The notes below the pieces were generated by a model. It had not been told where the DNA came from. It worked only from the letters and a program-made list of their open reading frames with translations, and ran no database searches. Made by a program: the position numbers and the translations under genes. A stretch of DNA of 5,199 nucleotides. It comes from Geminicoccaceae bacterium. GTDB taxonomy: Bacteria; Pseudomonadota; Alphaproteobacteria; Geminicoccales; Geminicoccaceae. Where the stretch lies: contig JAGREZ010000039.1 of the NCBI GenBank assembly GCA_020446285.1, positions 2,309-7,507 of the forward strand, written 5' to 3'. Shown here piece by piece: positions 1-5,199 of the stretch (position 1 is the first letter of the stretch; each line of letters starts with the position of its first letter).

Positions 1-919
1 GCGGCAGGTCGAGGCCGTTGCGTTCGATGTAGGCGTCGGCGCGGTCGAGCATCGAGAGATAATGCGCATCGCCGCGGGCGATGGCTTCCTCGAGCCCCGG
101 TGCGAAGGTCAGCACGCCATCGGCGAAGTCCCGGGTCATGCCGACGAGGGTGACGCCGCCTGCCGCGAGTTCGCGGAAATCGACGGTCCGGCCGCCATGC
201 GCGCCGCTCACCGCGATCGTCACATGTTCCGATCCCGCATCCATCGACGGCTGGTCCCAGATGCCGAGCACGCCGAACCACCAGCAATAGTCGCGTTCGC
301 GGTATCGGCGGGGAAGGCGATGGTGCGGGCCCACCGAAAGATAGACCTTGCGCCCCGCGCGCTGGAGTTCATCGGCGATCTGCGTGCCCGACGAGCCGGC
401 GCCGACGACGAGAACCGCCCCTCCGGCGAGCTGGCCGGGATGGTGGTAGTCGACGGAGTGCAACTGGTCGATGCCCGCATCGCCGGGCACGATCGGCGGA
501 ATGACGGGCTTCTGGAAGGGGCCGGTCGCAGCCACCACCCGAAGTGCCTCGATGTTGCCGGCGGAGGTGCTGGCGCGAAAGCCCGCACGGCCGTCGAGCC
601 GTTCGAGCGAGAGCACTTCCACGCCGGTGCGCACGGGCGCTTCGATCATGTTTGCATAATCGACGAAATAATCGGCGACGGCCTCCTTGCCGGCGAAGCC
701 GTCCGGGTCGATGCCGGTGAATTCGAGACCGGGGAAGCGGTCATGCCAGGCGGGGCCGTTGGCAACGAGCGAATCCCAGCGCCACGAGCGCCAGCGCTCG
801 GCGATCCGGCCCCGTTCGAGAACGATGTGGGGCACGCCGCAACGCCCGAGATGCTCGCTCATGGCAATCCCCGCCTGACCCCCGCCAACCACGAGCGTAT
901 CGGTCGTTTCGATCGTCAT
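1..919 (-). CDS. Flavin-containing monooxygenase-like FAD/NAD(P)-binding oxidoreductase (3' end outside window)
   Basis: The reading frame is open from an ATG at 919 to the window edge, giving 306 residues without a stop; the C-terminus is missing. Seen: an N-terminal Rossmann FAD motif GGGQAG at residues 12-17 after a hydrophobic beta strand, ATGPFQKP at 131-138 (the ATG segment typical of two-dinucleotide flavoproteins), LHSVDY at 153-158 in the place of the FMO fingerprint, and a second Rossmann motif GAGSSG at 173-178 for NAD(P)H. This order is that of the FMO/YUCCA/CzcO-type group (COG2072), soluble enzymes that use NADPH and O2 to oxygenate a nitrogen, sulphur or carbonyl centre. The start is supported by GGGGGAG about 6 bases upstream. 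It is divergent from the Rid-DUF1028 operon across 161 bp, which suggests a shared pathway. The substrate cannot be told from the sequence; the general class is secure. Confidence 0.9.
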   Translation of the reverse strand, partial: MTIETTDTLVVGGGQAGIAMSEHLGRCGVPHIVLERGRIAERWRSWRWDSLVANGPAWHDRFPGLEFTGIDPDGFAGKEAVADYFVDYANMIEAPVRTGVEVLSLERLDGRAGFRASTSAGNIEALRVVAATGPFQKPVIPPIVPGDAGIDQLHSVDYHHPGQLAGGAVLVVGAGSSGTQIADELQRAGRKVYLSVGPHHRLPRRYRERDYCWWFGVLGIWDQPSMDAGSEHVTIAVSGAHGGRTVDFRELAAGGVTLVGMTRDFADGVLTFAPGLEEAIARGDAHYLSMLDRADAYIERNGLDLP

Positions 920-1080
920 GCGAGGCTCCCCCGATGCATGCGGAATTCGTTCTTGCGGGAGAACCCTAGCGAAGAGCGGCCATCCGGTAAAACAGGATTC
1001 CGGGGCCGGCCGCGAGAGGGGATTGCCGGCGGGCGCTTTCCGACGCATGGTCGGCCATGGACCGGAATATGGAAGGCGAG
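920..1080. promoter_or_regulatory. Divergent promoter region between the monooxygenase and the Rid-DUF1028 operon
   Basis: No gene occupies these 161 bp, and the two flanking genes are read away from it, so both promoters are expected here. On the minus strand TTTACC (991-986), a 17-bp gap and TAGGGT (968-963) form a plausible sigma-70-type promoter for the monooxygenase. An inverted repeat GTTCT-N6-AGAAC (949-964) overlaps its -10 and start region, where a repressor could sit. On the plus strand TTGCCG (1023-1028), 17 bp and CATGGT (1046-1051) is a weak candidate for the Rid operon. The short repeat CCGAC-N5-GTCGG (1040-1054) overlaps it. Such short repeats arise by chance in GC-rich DNA, so the individual elements are tentative although the region's role is likely. 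Confidence 0.35.
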
Positions 1081-1512
1081 ATGACCCACGAGCGCCATCG
1101 GAAATTCAATACCGGCGACACCTATCCCGAACAGAAGCTCGACAATGATCTCTGTCAGGCCGTCGTCACCCGTGGCGGGCGCACGGTGTGGATGCGCGGG
1201 CAGTGTCCGCAGGATCTGGACACGGCCGAAAACATCGAGAGCCACGATCCCGTGGAGCAGACCCACAAGGTGATGCGCAACATCCGCCAGCTTCTCGAAG
1301 AGTGCGGCGGTTCGATGGATCATCTGGTGAAGATCGTCGTCTACATCACCGATGTCCGCCACCGCGAGGCGGTCTACCGGACCATGGGCGAATATATCAG
1401 GGGCGTGCATCCGGTCTCGACCGGACTCGTCGTGAGCGCGCTCGCCCGGCCCGAATGGCTGGTCGAGATCGACGCGACGGCGGTCATCCCGGACGGGGAG
1501 GAGAGACCATGA
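1081..1512 (+). CDS. Rid family (YjgF/YER057c/UK114) protein lacking the canonical RidA arginine
   Basis: A 143-residue protein with the single Rid domain. Recognisable family segments are VWMRGQ (36-41), the helix with MRNIRQLLEECG (65-76), VKIVVYITDV (83-92) and the C-terminal PEWLVEIDATAV (124-135). Family members form trimers, and RidA itself hydrolyses reactive enamines and imines made by PLP enzymes and amine oxidases. By hand alignment the E. coli RidA Arg105 position (in PAR) is Ser113 here (PVST), while Glu129 matches Glu120. The protein therefore resembles Arg-less Rid subgroups, and deaminase activity should not be assumed. I chose the ATG at 1081 because GGAAGG (1071-1076) sits 4 bases before it; in-frame ATGs at 1057 and 1069 would add 8 or 4 residues. 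Its stop overlaps the next start, so the two genes are probably co-translated. Confidence 0.9.
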   Translation: MTHERHRKFNTGDTYPEQKLDNDLCQAVVTRGGRTVWMRGQCPQDLDTAENIESHDPVEQTHKVMRNIRQLLEECGGSMDHLVKIVVYITDVRHREAVYRTMGEYIRGVHPVSTGLVVSALARPEWLVEIDATAVIPDGEERP

Positions 1513-2183
1513 CCTTTTCCATCGTTGCCCGCTGCGAGCGCACCGGCATGTTCGGTGTGGCCATCTCCTCATCCTCGCCGGCGGTGGCGGCGCGCTGTTC
1601 ATATGCCCGCGCGGGCGTCGGAGCGGTCGCCTCGCAGAATGTCACCGATCCGGAGATCGGCCCGTTCGCGCTCGACCTGATGGCGGGCGGCATGAGCGCC
1701 ATGCAGGCCGTCGCCGAGGTTCGACGGCGTCGCCGTTTCATCGAGTACCGGCAGGTGCTCGCGGTCGATGCGAGCGGCGGCACCGCCATCCATTCGGGGC
1801 CGAACGCGCTCGGCATCTGGGCCTCGGCGCACAGCAACAATGCCGCGAGCGGCGGCAATCTCCTCGCCCATGCGGGGGTGCCGCAAGCCATGCTGCGGGC
1901 CTTCGCCGCCTCCACCGGCCATCTCGGCGACCGGCTGATCGGGGCGCTCCGGGGCGGTCTCGATGCGGGCGGCGAGGCGGGGCCGGTGCACTCGGCCGGG
2001 ATCCTTGTCGTCGATCGTGTCAGCTGGCCCGTCATCGACCTTCGCTGCGACTGGAGCGAGGATTGCCCGATCGAGGCGCTGGCGACCATCTGGGAGATCT
2101 ACCGGCCGCAGGTCGATGCCTATGTGCAGCGCGCGCTCGACCCGCGCGAGGCACCGTCCTACGGCGTTCCGGGAGACGAGTGA
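1509..2183 (+). CDS. DUF1028 family protein (COG3342, Ntn-hydrolase-like)
   Basis: A 224-residue protein of about the usual length for a stand-alone DUF1028 member. Family hallmarks seen: the extreme N-terminal MTFSIVAR, FGVAISSSSPAVAARC (15-30), YARAGVGAVASQN (32-44), GPFALDLMAGG (51-61), a QVLAVDASGGTAIHSG strand pair (82-97) and GGNLLA (115-120). COG3342 is described as an uncharacterised member of the Ntn-hydrolase superfamily. If so, Thr2 could become the N-terminal nucleophile once Met is removed; that is inference. There is no signal peptide or membrane segment, so it is probably cytosolic. The start ATG overlaps the Rid stop as ATGA, with GGGGAGGAGAG just upstream inside the Rid gene. 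A run of arginines at 72-76 (VRRRRRF) is unusual. The link to the Rid protein and flavoprotein hints at hydrolysis of an amide or peptide-like metabolite, but the substrate is unknown. Confidence 0.88.
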   Translation: MTFSIVARCERTGMFGVAISSSSPAVAARCSYARAGVGAVASQNVTDPEIGPFALDLMAGGMSAMQAVAEVRRRRRFIEYRQVLAVDASGGTAIHSGPNALGIWASAHSNNAASGGNLLAHAGVPQAMLRAFAASTGHLGDRLIGALRGGLDAGGEAGPVHSAGILVVDRVSWPVIDLRCDWSEDCPIEALATIWEIYRPQVDAYVQRALDPREAPSYGVPGDE

Positions 2184-2190
2184 GGCCGGA

Positions 2191-3267
2191 TCAGAAGACG
2201 AGGCGGCGTTCGGTCGGTGGCAGCAGGCGGACCATGTCGGCCGAGGGATGGCAGGGACGCGGCGGTGATTCGATTGTCTGGGGAATGCCGGTTTCGGCGG
2301 CCTTCTCGATGGCGAGAAGGGCACGGACATCCGCCAGTCCCTCATGGCCATCGGCCTCCACCGGCGTTCCGGTGAGAATGCACTGCGAGAAACAGGCAGC
2401 CTGACCACTGAAATGGTCGGTGCGGGGGTAGGGATACCAGCCGATATTGCCTCCGTTGCGCCGGGTCATGGCGAGCGCATCGTGGAAGCCATAGCCCGGA
2501 TGCAGCGAGATGCTGCCCTTGGTGCCGACCACAGTGTAGCTGTCATGCGGATCGGCGCCGAAGCTCAACAGGAACTGTGCCAGACGGCCTTCGGGAAAGC
2601 GCAGCGTGACGGCGAGGCTTTCCTCGACCTCGGTGAATCTCGGGTCGTTCTCGGGACTGCTCCTGACCGCATGTGCCTCGACGGGCTCGCAGCCGAACAG
2701 ATGGCGCACCGCATTGAGGCAGTAGACACCGATATCCTGCAACGGGCCGCCCCAGTGCTCCTTGAGCAGGCGGTGATTGCCCTCGGCCGACATGATCGAG
2801 AAGACCGAGCCGAACAGGCGCGGATCGCCGATCTCGCCCGCGCGCACGCGCTCGATGGCATCGACCGTGGCCGGTTCGTTGTGCAGGCGATAGGCGGTCA
2901 TGAGCTGGACGCCGGCCTTCTCGGCGGCAGCGATCATCGCCTCGCATTCCTCGACGGTCGCTGCGAGCGGCTTTTCCACCATCGCATGTTTTCCGGCATT
3001 GGCTGCGCGGATGGCATAGTCGGCATGCATGGAGTTGGGCAGGGCGATGTAGACGGCATCGACAATGTCGCGGGCGAGCAGGTCGTCATAGCCGTCATAG
3101 CCGACGACATGTTCGATACCGTAGAATTCCGCAAGCTTCGCCGCGTTTTCAGGCGAGCCGCTGACAATCGCGGTCATCACCGAATTGTCGGTGGCGGCGA
3201 TGGAAGGCATGAACGCTTCCTGCGAAATCCACCCGGCGCCGACCACGGCGTAACGTATCTTCTTCAT
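2191..3267 (-). CDS. Gfo/Idh/MocA family oxidoreductase, glucose-fructose oxidoreductase-like
   Basis: A complete 358-residue NAD(P)-dependent sugar or polyol dehydrogenase. The N-terminal Rossmann domain has VVGAGWIS (8-15), with Ser in place of the usual last small residue of GxGxx(G/A), then ALPNSMHADYAI (75-86) and the family signature EKP (98-100) with the catalytic Lys99. The C-terminal substrate domain follows: YRLHNEP (126-132) and GGPLQDIGVYCLNAVR (173-188), in which Tyr182 takes the place of the His found in inositol dehydrogenases. That segment resembles glucose-fructose oxidoreductases and 1,5-anhydrofructose reductases. There is no Tat or other signal peptide, so it should be cytosolic. 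A GGGGGAG ribosome site precedes the ATG. It lies 30 bp after iolE on the same strand, so it is probably cotranscribed and may oxidise an inositol isomer or related polyol. Exact substrate unknown. Confidence 0.92.
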   Translation of the reverse strand: MKKIRYAVVGAGWISQEAFMPSIAATDNSVMTAIVSGSPENAAKLAEFYGIEHVVGYDGYDDLLARDIVDAVYIALPNSMHADYAIRAANAGKHAMVEKPLAATVEECEAMIAAAEKAGVQLMTAYRLHNEPATVDAIERVRAGEIGDPRLFGSVFSIMSAEGNHRLLKEHWGGPLQDIGVYCLNAVRHLFGCEPVEAHAVRSSPENDPRFTEVEESLAVTLRFPEGRLAQFLLSFGADPHDSYTVVGTKGSISLHPGYGFHDALAMTRRNGGNIGWYPYPRTDHFSGQAACFSQCILTGTPVEADGHEGLADVRALLAIEKAAETGIPQTIESPPRPCHPSADMVRLLPPTERRLVF

Positions 3268-3297
3268 GAATCTTCTCCCCCTTGTCTGTTTGTCGGG

Positions 3298-4197
3298 TCA
3301 GCCGGAAACCACCTCGTAACCCGCCGCTGCCATGACCCGCAGCAGTTCGGCGTGGCCTTTCCTTGCCATTTCAAGCGGCGGGTTGGCCTTCGGATCCTGT
3401 TCCGCCTCGACCACGAACCAGCCCTCATAGCCCTTGCCGGCCAGCGCCTTCACGATGGTCTTGAAATCGAGATCGCCGTCGCCCGGCACGGTGAAGGCGC
3501 CCTTGATGACCGCATCGAGGAAGCTCTCCTTCCCGCGGTCGAGCGAGGCGATCACCCGTTCGCGCACATCCTTGGTGTGGACATGGGTGATGCGCGCATG
3601 GTGGTTGTCGATGACGCGCAGATTGTCGCCGCCGGCAAAGGCCATATGGCCGGCATCGAACAGCAGCGGGACGGAGGAATGCTTCATGAGGAGATCGAGT
3701 TCCGCTTCCGTCTCGACGGCGGCAGCCATGTGATGATGATAGGAAAGGGGCATCCCTTCCTTCGCGCACCAGTCGGCGAAATCGGAGACCTTGCGGCCGT
3801 AGGTTGCCATCTCCGCTTCTGTCAGGCGGGGCTTGGTCGAAAGCGGGGCGGAGTGCACGCCCTGGATCGAACGCGCGGTCTCGCCATAGACGATGCAGGG
3901 TGCGTTTGCCGCCCTGAAGAACGCCATCTGTGCCGCGACCCGGTCCTTTTCCGCCTCGATATCGCCGTCGAGCAGCAGGCCGGAGAACCAGCCGCCGCAC
4001 ACCGAGATGCCGAAACGGTCGAGAACCGGGCCGAGCTCCGCCATGTCCATGGGAAAGCGCCGGCCGGTCTCCATGCCGGTAAAGCCGGCGACGGATGCCT
4101 GTCGCAGGCATTCCTCGAGGCTGACATCGTCGGAAAGTTCCTCGAGATCGTCGTTCCACCAGGCGATGGGGGCGATGCCGAGCCTTGCCTTGGGCAT
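3298..4197 (-). CDS. iolE: Myo-inosose-2 dehydratase (2-keto-myo-inositol dehydratase), IolE type
   Basis: A complete 299-residue xylose-isomerase-like TIM-barrel protein, the usual length for IolE. IolE dehydrates 2-keto-myo-inositol (scyllo-inosose) to 3D-(3,5/4)-trihydroxycyclohexane-1,2-dione, the second step of cytosolic inositol catabolism, using a divalent metal. Family segments seen: LGIAPIAWWNDDL (6-18), VYGET (103-107), HHHM (154-157), LLFDAGHMAFAG (178-189), HVHTKDVR (205-212), FTVPGDG (235-241) and FVVEAEQDP (261-269). Candidate metal ligands are Asp181, His207 and one of the glutamates in VEAEQ. The ATG at 4197 gives the N-terminus expected for the family and has AGGA just upstream. 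The frame stays open further upstream to 4464, but that extension would run through the divergent promoter and into iolG, so I reject it. It heads a two-gene transcript with the Gfo/Idh gene. Confidence 0.92.
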   Translation of the reverse strand: MPKARLGIAPIAWWNDDLEELSDDVSLEECLRQASVAGFTGMETGRRFPMDMAELGPVLDRFGISVCGGWFSGLLLDGDIEAEKDRVAAQMAFFRAANAPCIVYGETARSIQGVHSAPLSTKPRLTEAEMATYGRKVSDFADWCAKEGMPLSYHHHMAAAVETEAELDLLMKHSSVPLLFDAGHMAFAGGDNLRVIDNHHARITHVHTKDVRERVIASLDRGKESFLDAVIKGAFTVPGDGDLDFKTIVKALAGKGYEGWFVVEAEQDPKANPPLEMARKGHAELLRVMAAAGYEVVSG

Positions 4198-4221
4198 GTT
4201 CCTGTCCCTGTCCGTTGCGGC

Positions 4222-4241
4222 GCCGCGTCGAACCACGCGGC
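4222..4241. repeat. 7-bp inverted repeat in the iolE leader
   Basis: GCCGCGT (4222-4228) and ACGCGGC (4235-4241) are exact reverse complements separated by 6 bases. The element lies between the predicted iolE transcription start (around 4243) and its ribosome binding site. It could fold as a short leader hairpin in the iolE mRNA or act as a second, unrelated operator. The symmetry is exact; the function is a guess. Confidence 0.4.
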
Positions 4242-4270
4242 ATGATGACGGTTTGATGGCGCGCAATGGC

Positions 4271-4282
4271 CGTGTCAACACG
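4271..4282. promoter_or_regulatory. Candidate operator 1, overlapping the iolE -35 box
   Basis: CGTGT-CA-ACACG is a perfect 5-2-5 palindrome. Its minus strand contains TTGACA (4278-4273), a consensus -35 hexamer reading toward iolE. A protein bound here would block that promoter. The same motif recurs in mirror orientation at 4327-4338. I cannot assign the regulator family from the site alone. Confidence 0.55.
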
Positions 4283-4326
4283 CTGCGGAGGGGCCAGCTG
4301 GAATTACACTCTCCACACCGCGTATC

Positions 4327-4338
4327 CCTGTTGACACG
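4327..4338. promoter_or_regulatory. Candidate operator 2, overlapping the iolG -35 box
   Basis: CCTGTTGACACG matches the reverse complement of operator 1 at 11 of 12 positions; the last 10 bases (4329-4338) are identical to it. It contains TTGACA (4331-4336) on the plus strand, reading toward iolG. Its centre is 56 bp from that of operator 1, which would allow a regulator to bind both sites, with or without a loop. Confidence 0.55.
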
Positions 4339-4405
4339 GAGCGGCTTTGCAACATTCATTGCGGGCGATCCGGTTGAATGAACAACGCGGAATCGGGAGG
4401 CTGCC

Positions 4406-5199
4406 TTGCTCAATATCGCCGTGCTCGGTTGCGGCCGCATCGGAAAGATGCATGCCGAGAACATTGCCGCTCATCCCCGTGCGCGGCTGACCGGTGTCTT
4501 CGACGTCCACGCGCCCGCCGCCGCCGACATTGCTGGGCGGCTCGGCGTGACCAACCATACATCCGCCGACGAGGTGTTTTCGGCCGCCGATGTCGACGCC
4601 GTACTGATCGCCACCTCCACGGCCACCCATGTGGATTTCATCGAGCAGGGCGTCGCCGCCGGCAAGGCGATCCTGTGCGAAAAGCCCATCGACCTTTCGC
4701 TCGAGCGGGTGAATGCCTGTGCGAAGACCATCGCCGGCGCGACGCGGCCGATCATGATCGGCTTCTGCCGCCGGTTCGATCCGGGCCACCGGGCGGCGCG
4801 CAAGGCCATGCTCGATGGCGAGATCGGCGATCTGCATCAGCTCGTCATCACCTCGCGCGATCCCGGCATGGCGCCGGATGCCTATATCGAGGTGTCGGGC
4901 GGGATCTTCCGCGACATGACCATCCATGATCTCGACCTCGCCCGCTACATGCTCGGCGAGGAGGTCGAGGCGGTTTCGGCGCATGGCTCGCGCCTGGTCG
5001 ATCCGGCACTCATGGAACGCTGCGGCGATTATGATACCATCGTCATCACCCTTGTGACCGCATCCGGCAGGCAGGCGATCATCAACAATTCGCGGCAGGC
5101 CGCCTATGGCTACGACCAGCGCGTCGAGCTCTTCGGCAACAAGGGCATGGTGATCTCCGACAATCACCGCGAGAACCACATGCGCCGCTTCTCGGCGGC
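4406..5199 (+). CDS. iolG: Inositol 2-dehydrogenase (IolG; Gfo/Idh/MocA family), 3' end outside window
   Basis: The frame is open from a TTG at 4406 to the window edge, giving 264 residues; roughly 65 C-terminal residues are missing if it has the usual length of about 330. The enzyme oxidises myo-inositol to 2-keto-myo-inositol with NAD+, the first step of inositol catabolism. Seen: the Rossmann start VLGCGRIGKMHAENI (6-20), Asp33 at the end of the second strand as expected for NAD+ preference, EKP (92-94), RRFDPGH (122-128) and DMTIHDLDLARYMLG (170-184). Lys93, Asp170 and His174 fit the catalytic triad of B. subtilis IolG (Lys97, Asp172, His176). The TTG start is chosen because GGGAGG (4395-4400) lies 5 bases upstream and no ATG or GTG offers the same N-terminus. 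It is divergent from iolE, whose product acts on the IolG product. Confidence 0.9.
   Translation, partial: MLNIAVLGCGRIGKMHAENIAAHPRARLTGVFDVHAPAAADIAGRLGVTNHTSADEVFSAADVDAVLIATSTATHVDFIEQGVAAGKAILCEKPIDLSLERVNACAKTIAGATRPIMIGFCRRFDPGHRAARKAMLDGEIGDLHQLVITSRDPGMAPDAYIEVSGGIFRDMTIHDLDLARYMLGEEVEAVSAHGSRLVDPALMERCGDYDTIVITLVTASGRQAIINNSRQAAYGYDQRVELFGNKGMVISDNHRENHMRRFSA

Larger units (their letters stand above)
4198..4405. promoter_or_regulatory. Divergent iolE/iolG control region
   Basis: These 208 bp separate the divergent iolE and iolG genes and hold no credible gene. Two mirror-image TTGACA hexamers face outward: 4278-4273 on the minus strand toward iolE and 4331-4336 on the plus strand toward iolG. 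Each would give a leader of roughly 40-45 nt. The -10 boxes are weak: ATTCAT (4354-4359, 17-bp spacing) for iolG and TCAAAC (4256-4251, 16-bp spacing) for iolE, each matching 3 of 6 consensus bases. Both -35 boxes lie inside near-palindromes that could be operators for an inositol-responsive regulator. Weak -10 boxes leave room for an activator in the 48 bp between the two sites. The iolG leader also carries CATTCA (4353-4358) paired with TGAATG (4375-4380). Confidence 0.6.

Noticed and set aside
62..1084. 340-residue open frame on the plus strand
   Set aside because: It lies opposite the monooxygenase, whose translation has clear Rossmann motifs. The plus-strand product is Arg/Gly/Ala-rich without a recognisable domain, as expected of a shadow frame in GC-rich DNA.
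1188..1508. Upstream extension of the DUF1028 frame
   Set aside because: It would overlap nearly all of the Rid gene. The ATG at 1509 gives the family-typical N-terminus and an ATGA overlap.
916..1602. 228-residue open frame on the minus strand
   Set aside because: It is antisense to the Rid gene and covers the divergent promoter region; no recognisable domain.
2344..4245. 633-residue open frame on the plus strand
   Set aside because: It is antisense to both the Gfo/Idh gene and iolE, which have unmistakable family motifs. It crosses their intergenic gap and has no recognisable domain or good ribosome site.
4198..4464. N-terminal extension of iolE to an ATG at 4464
   Set aside because: The added 89 residues resemble no IolE N-terminus, run through both candidate operators and overlap iolG. 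The ATG at 4197 has a ribosome site and the expected N-terminus.
4378..4929. 183-residue open frame starting with ATG at 4378
   Set aside because: It is in a different frame from iolG over the same DNA, with an Arg-rich product and no motif.
4304..5179. 291-residue open frame on the minus strand
   Set aside because: It is antisense to iolG and across the iolG promoter; low-complexity composition and no family motif.
1..5199. tRNA, rRNA, CRISPR array, insertion sequence or attachment site
   Set aside because: Reading both strands showed no spaced direct repeats, transposase motifs, terminal inverted repeats or tRNA-like cloverleaf; the gaps between genes are too short or otherwise explained.

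Overview
The window is high-GC (about two-thirds G+C by eye) and densely packed. The codon preference for C/G third positions, strong GGAG-type ribosome binding sites and the particular inositol enzymes suggest an alphaproteobacterium, most likely Hyphomicrobiales (rhizobial and relatives). That placement is an inference from style, not from a marker gene. There are six protein genes, two of them cut by the window edges. I see no RNA gene, mobile element or CRISPR array.

Left half (1-2183): a flavin-containing monooxygenase-like gene runs leftward off the window (1-919, minus). It is divergent from a two-gene plus-strand operon: a Rid-family protein (1081-1512) and a DUF1028 protein of the Ntn-hydrolase-like COG3342 group (1509-2183). 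These two overlap by ATGA, so they are probably translationally coupled. The 161-bp divergent gap (920-1080) is likely to hold both promoters. The Rid protein has Ser where E. coli RidA has its substrate-binding Arg105, so it should not be annotated as an ordinary imine deaminase. Together the three genes look like a small amine- or amide-metabolising module with an unknown substrate.

Right half (2191-5199): a minus-strand pair, iolE (inosose dehydratase, 3298-4197) followed by a glucose-fructose-oxidoreductase-like Gfo/Idh/MocA dehydrogenase (2191-3267), is divergent from a plus-strand inositol 2-dehydrogenase (iolG, 4406 to the window end, TTG start). IolG oxidises myo-inositol to 2-keto-myo-inositol and IolE dehydrates that product, so the pair covers the first two steps of inositol catabolism. 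The second dehydrogenase may feed another inositol isomer or polyol into the same route.

The 208-bp iolE/iolG intergenic region holds the clearest regulatory signal in the window. Two 12-bp near-palindromes (one perfect apart from its 2-bp centre) are arranged as mirror images, and each contains a consensus TTGACA -35 hexamer facing its own gene. An additional 7-bp inverted repeat lies in the iolE leader. The two halves meet tail to tail at 2183/2191 with only 7 bp between stop codons and no visible terminator.
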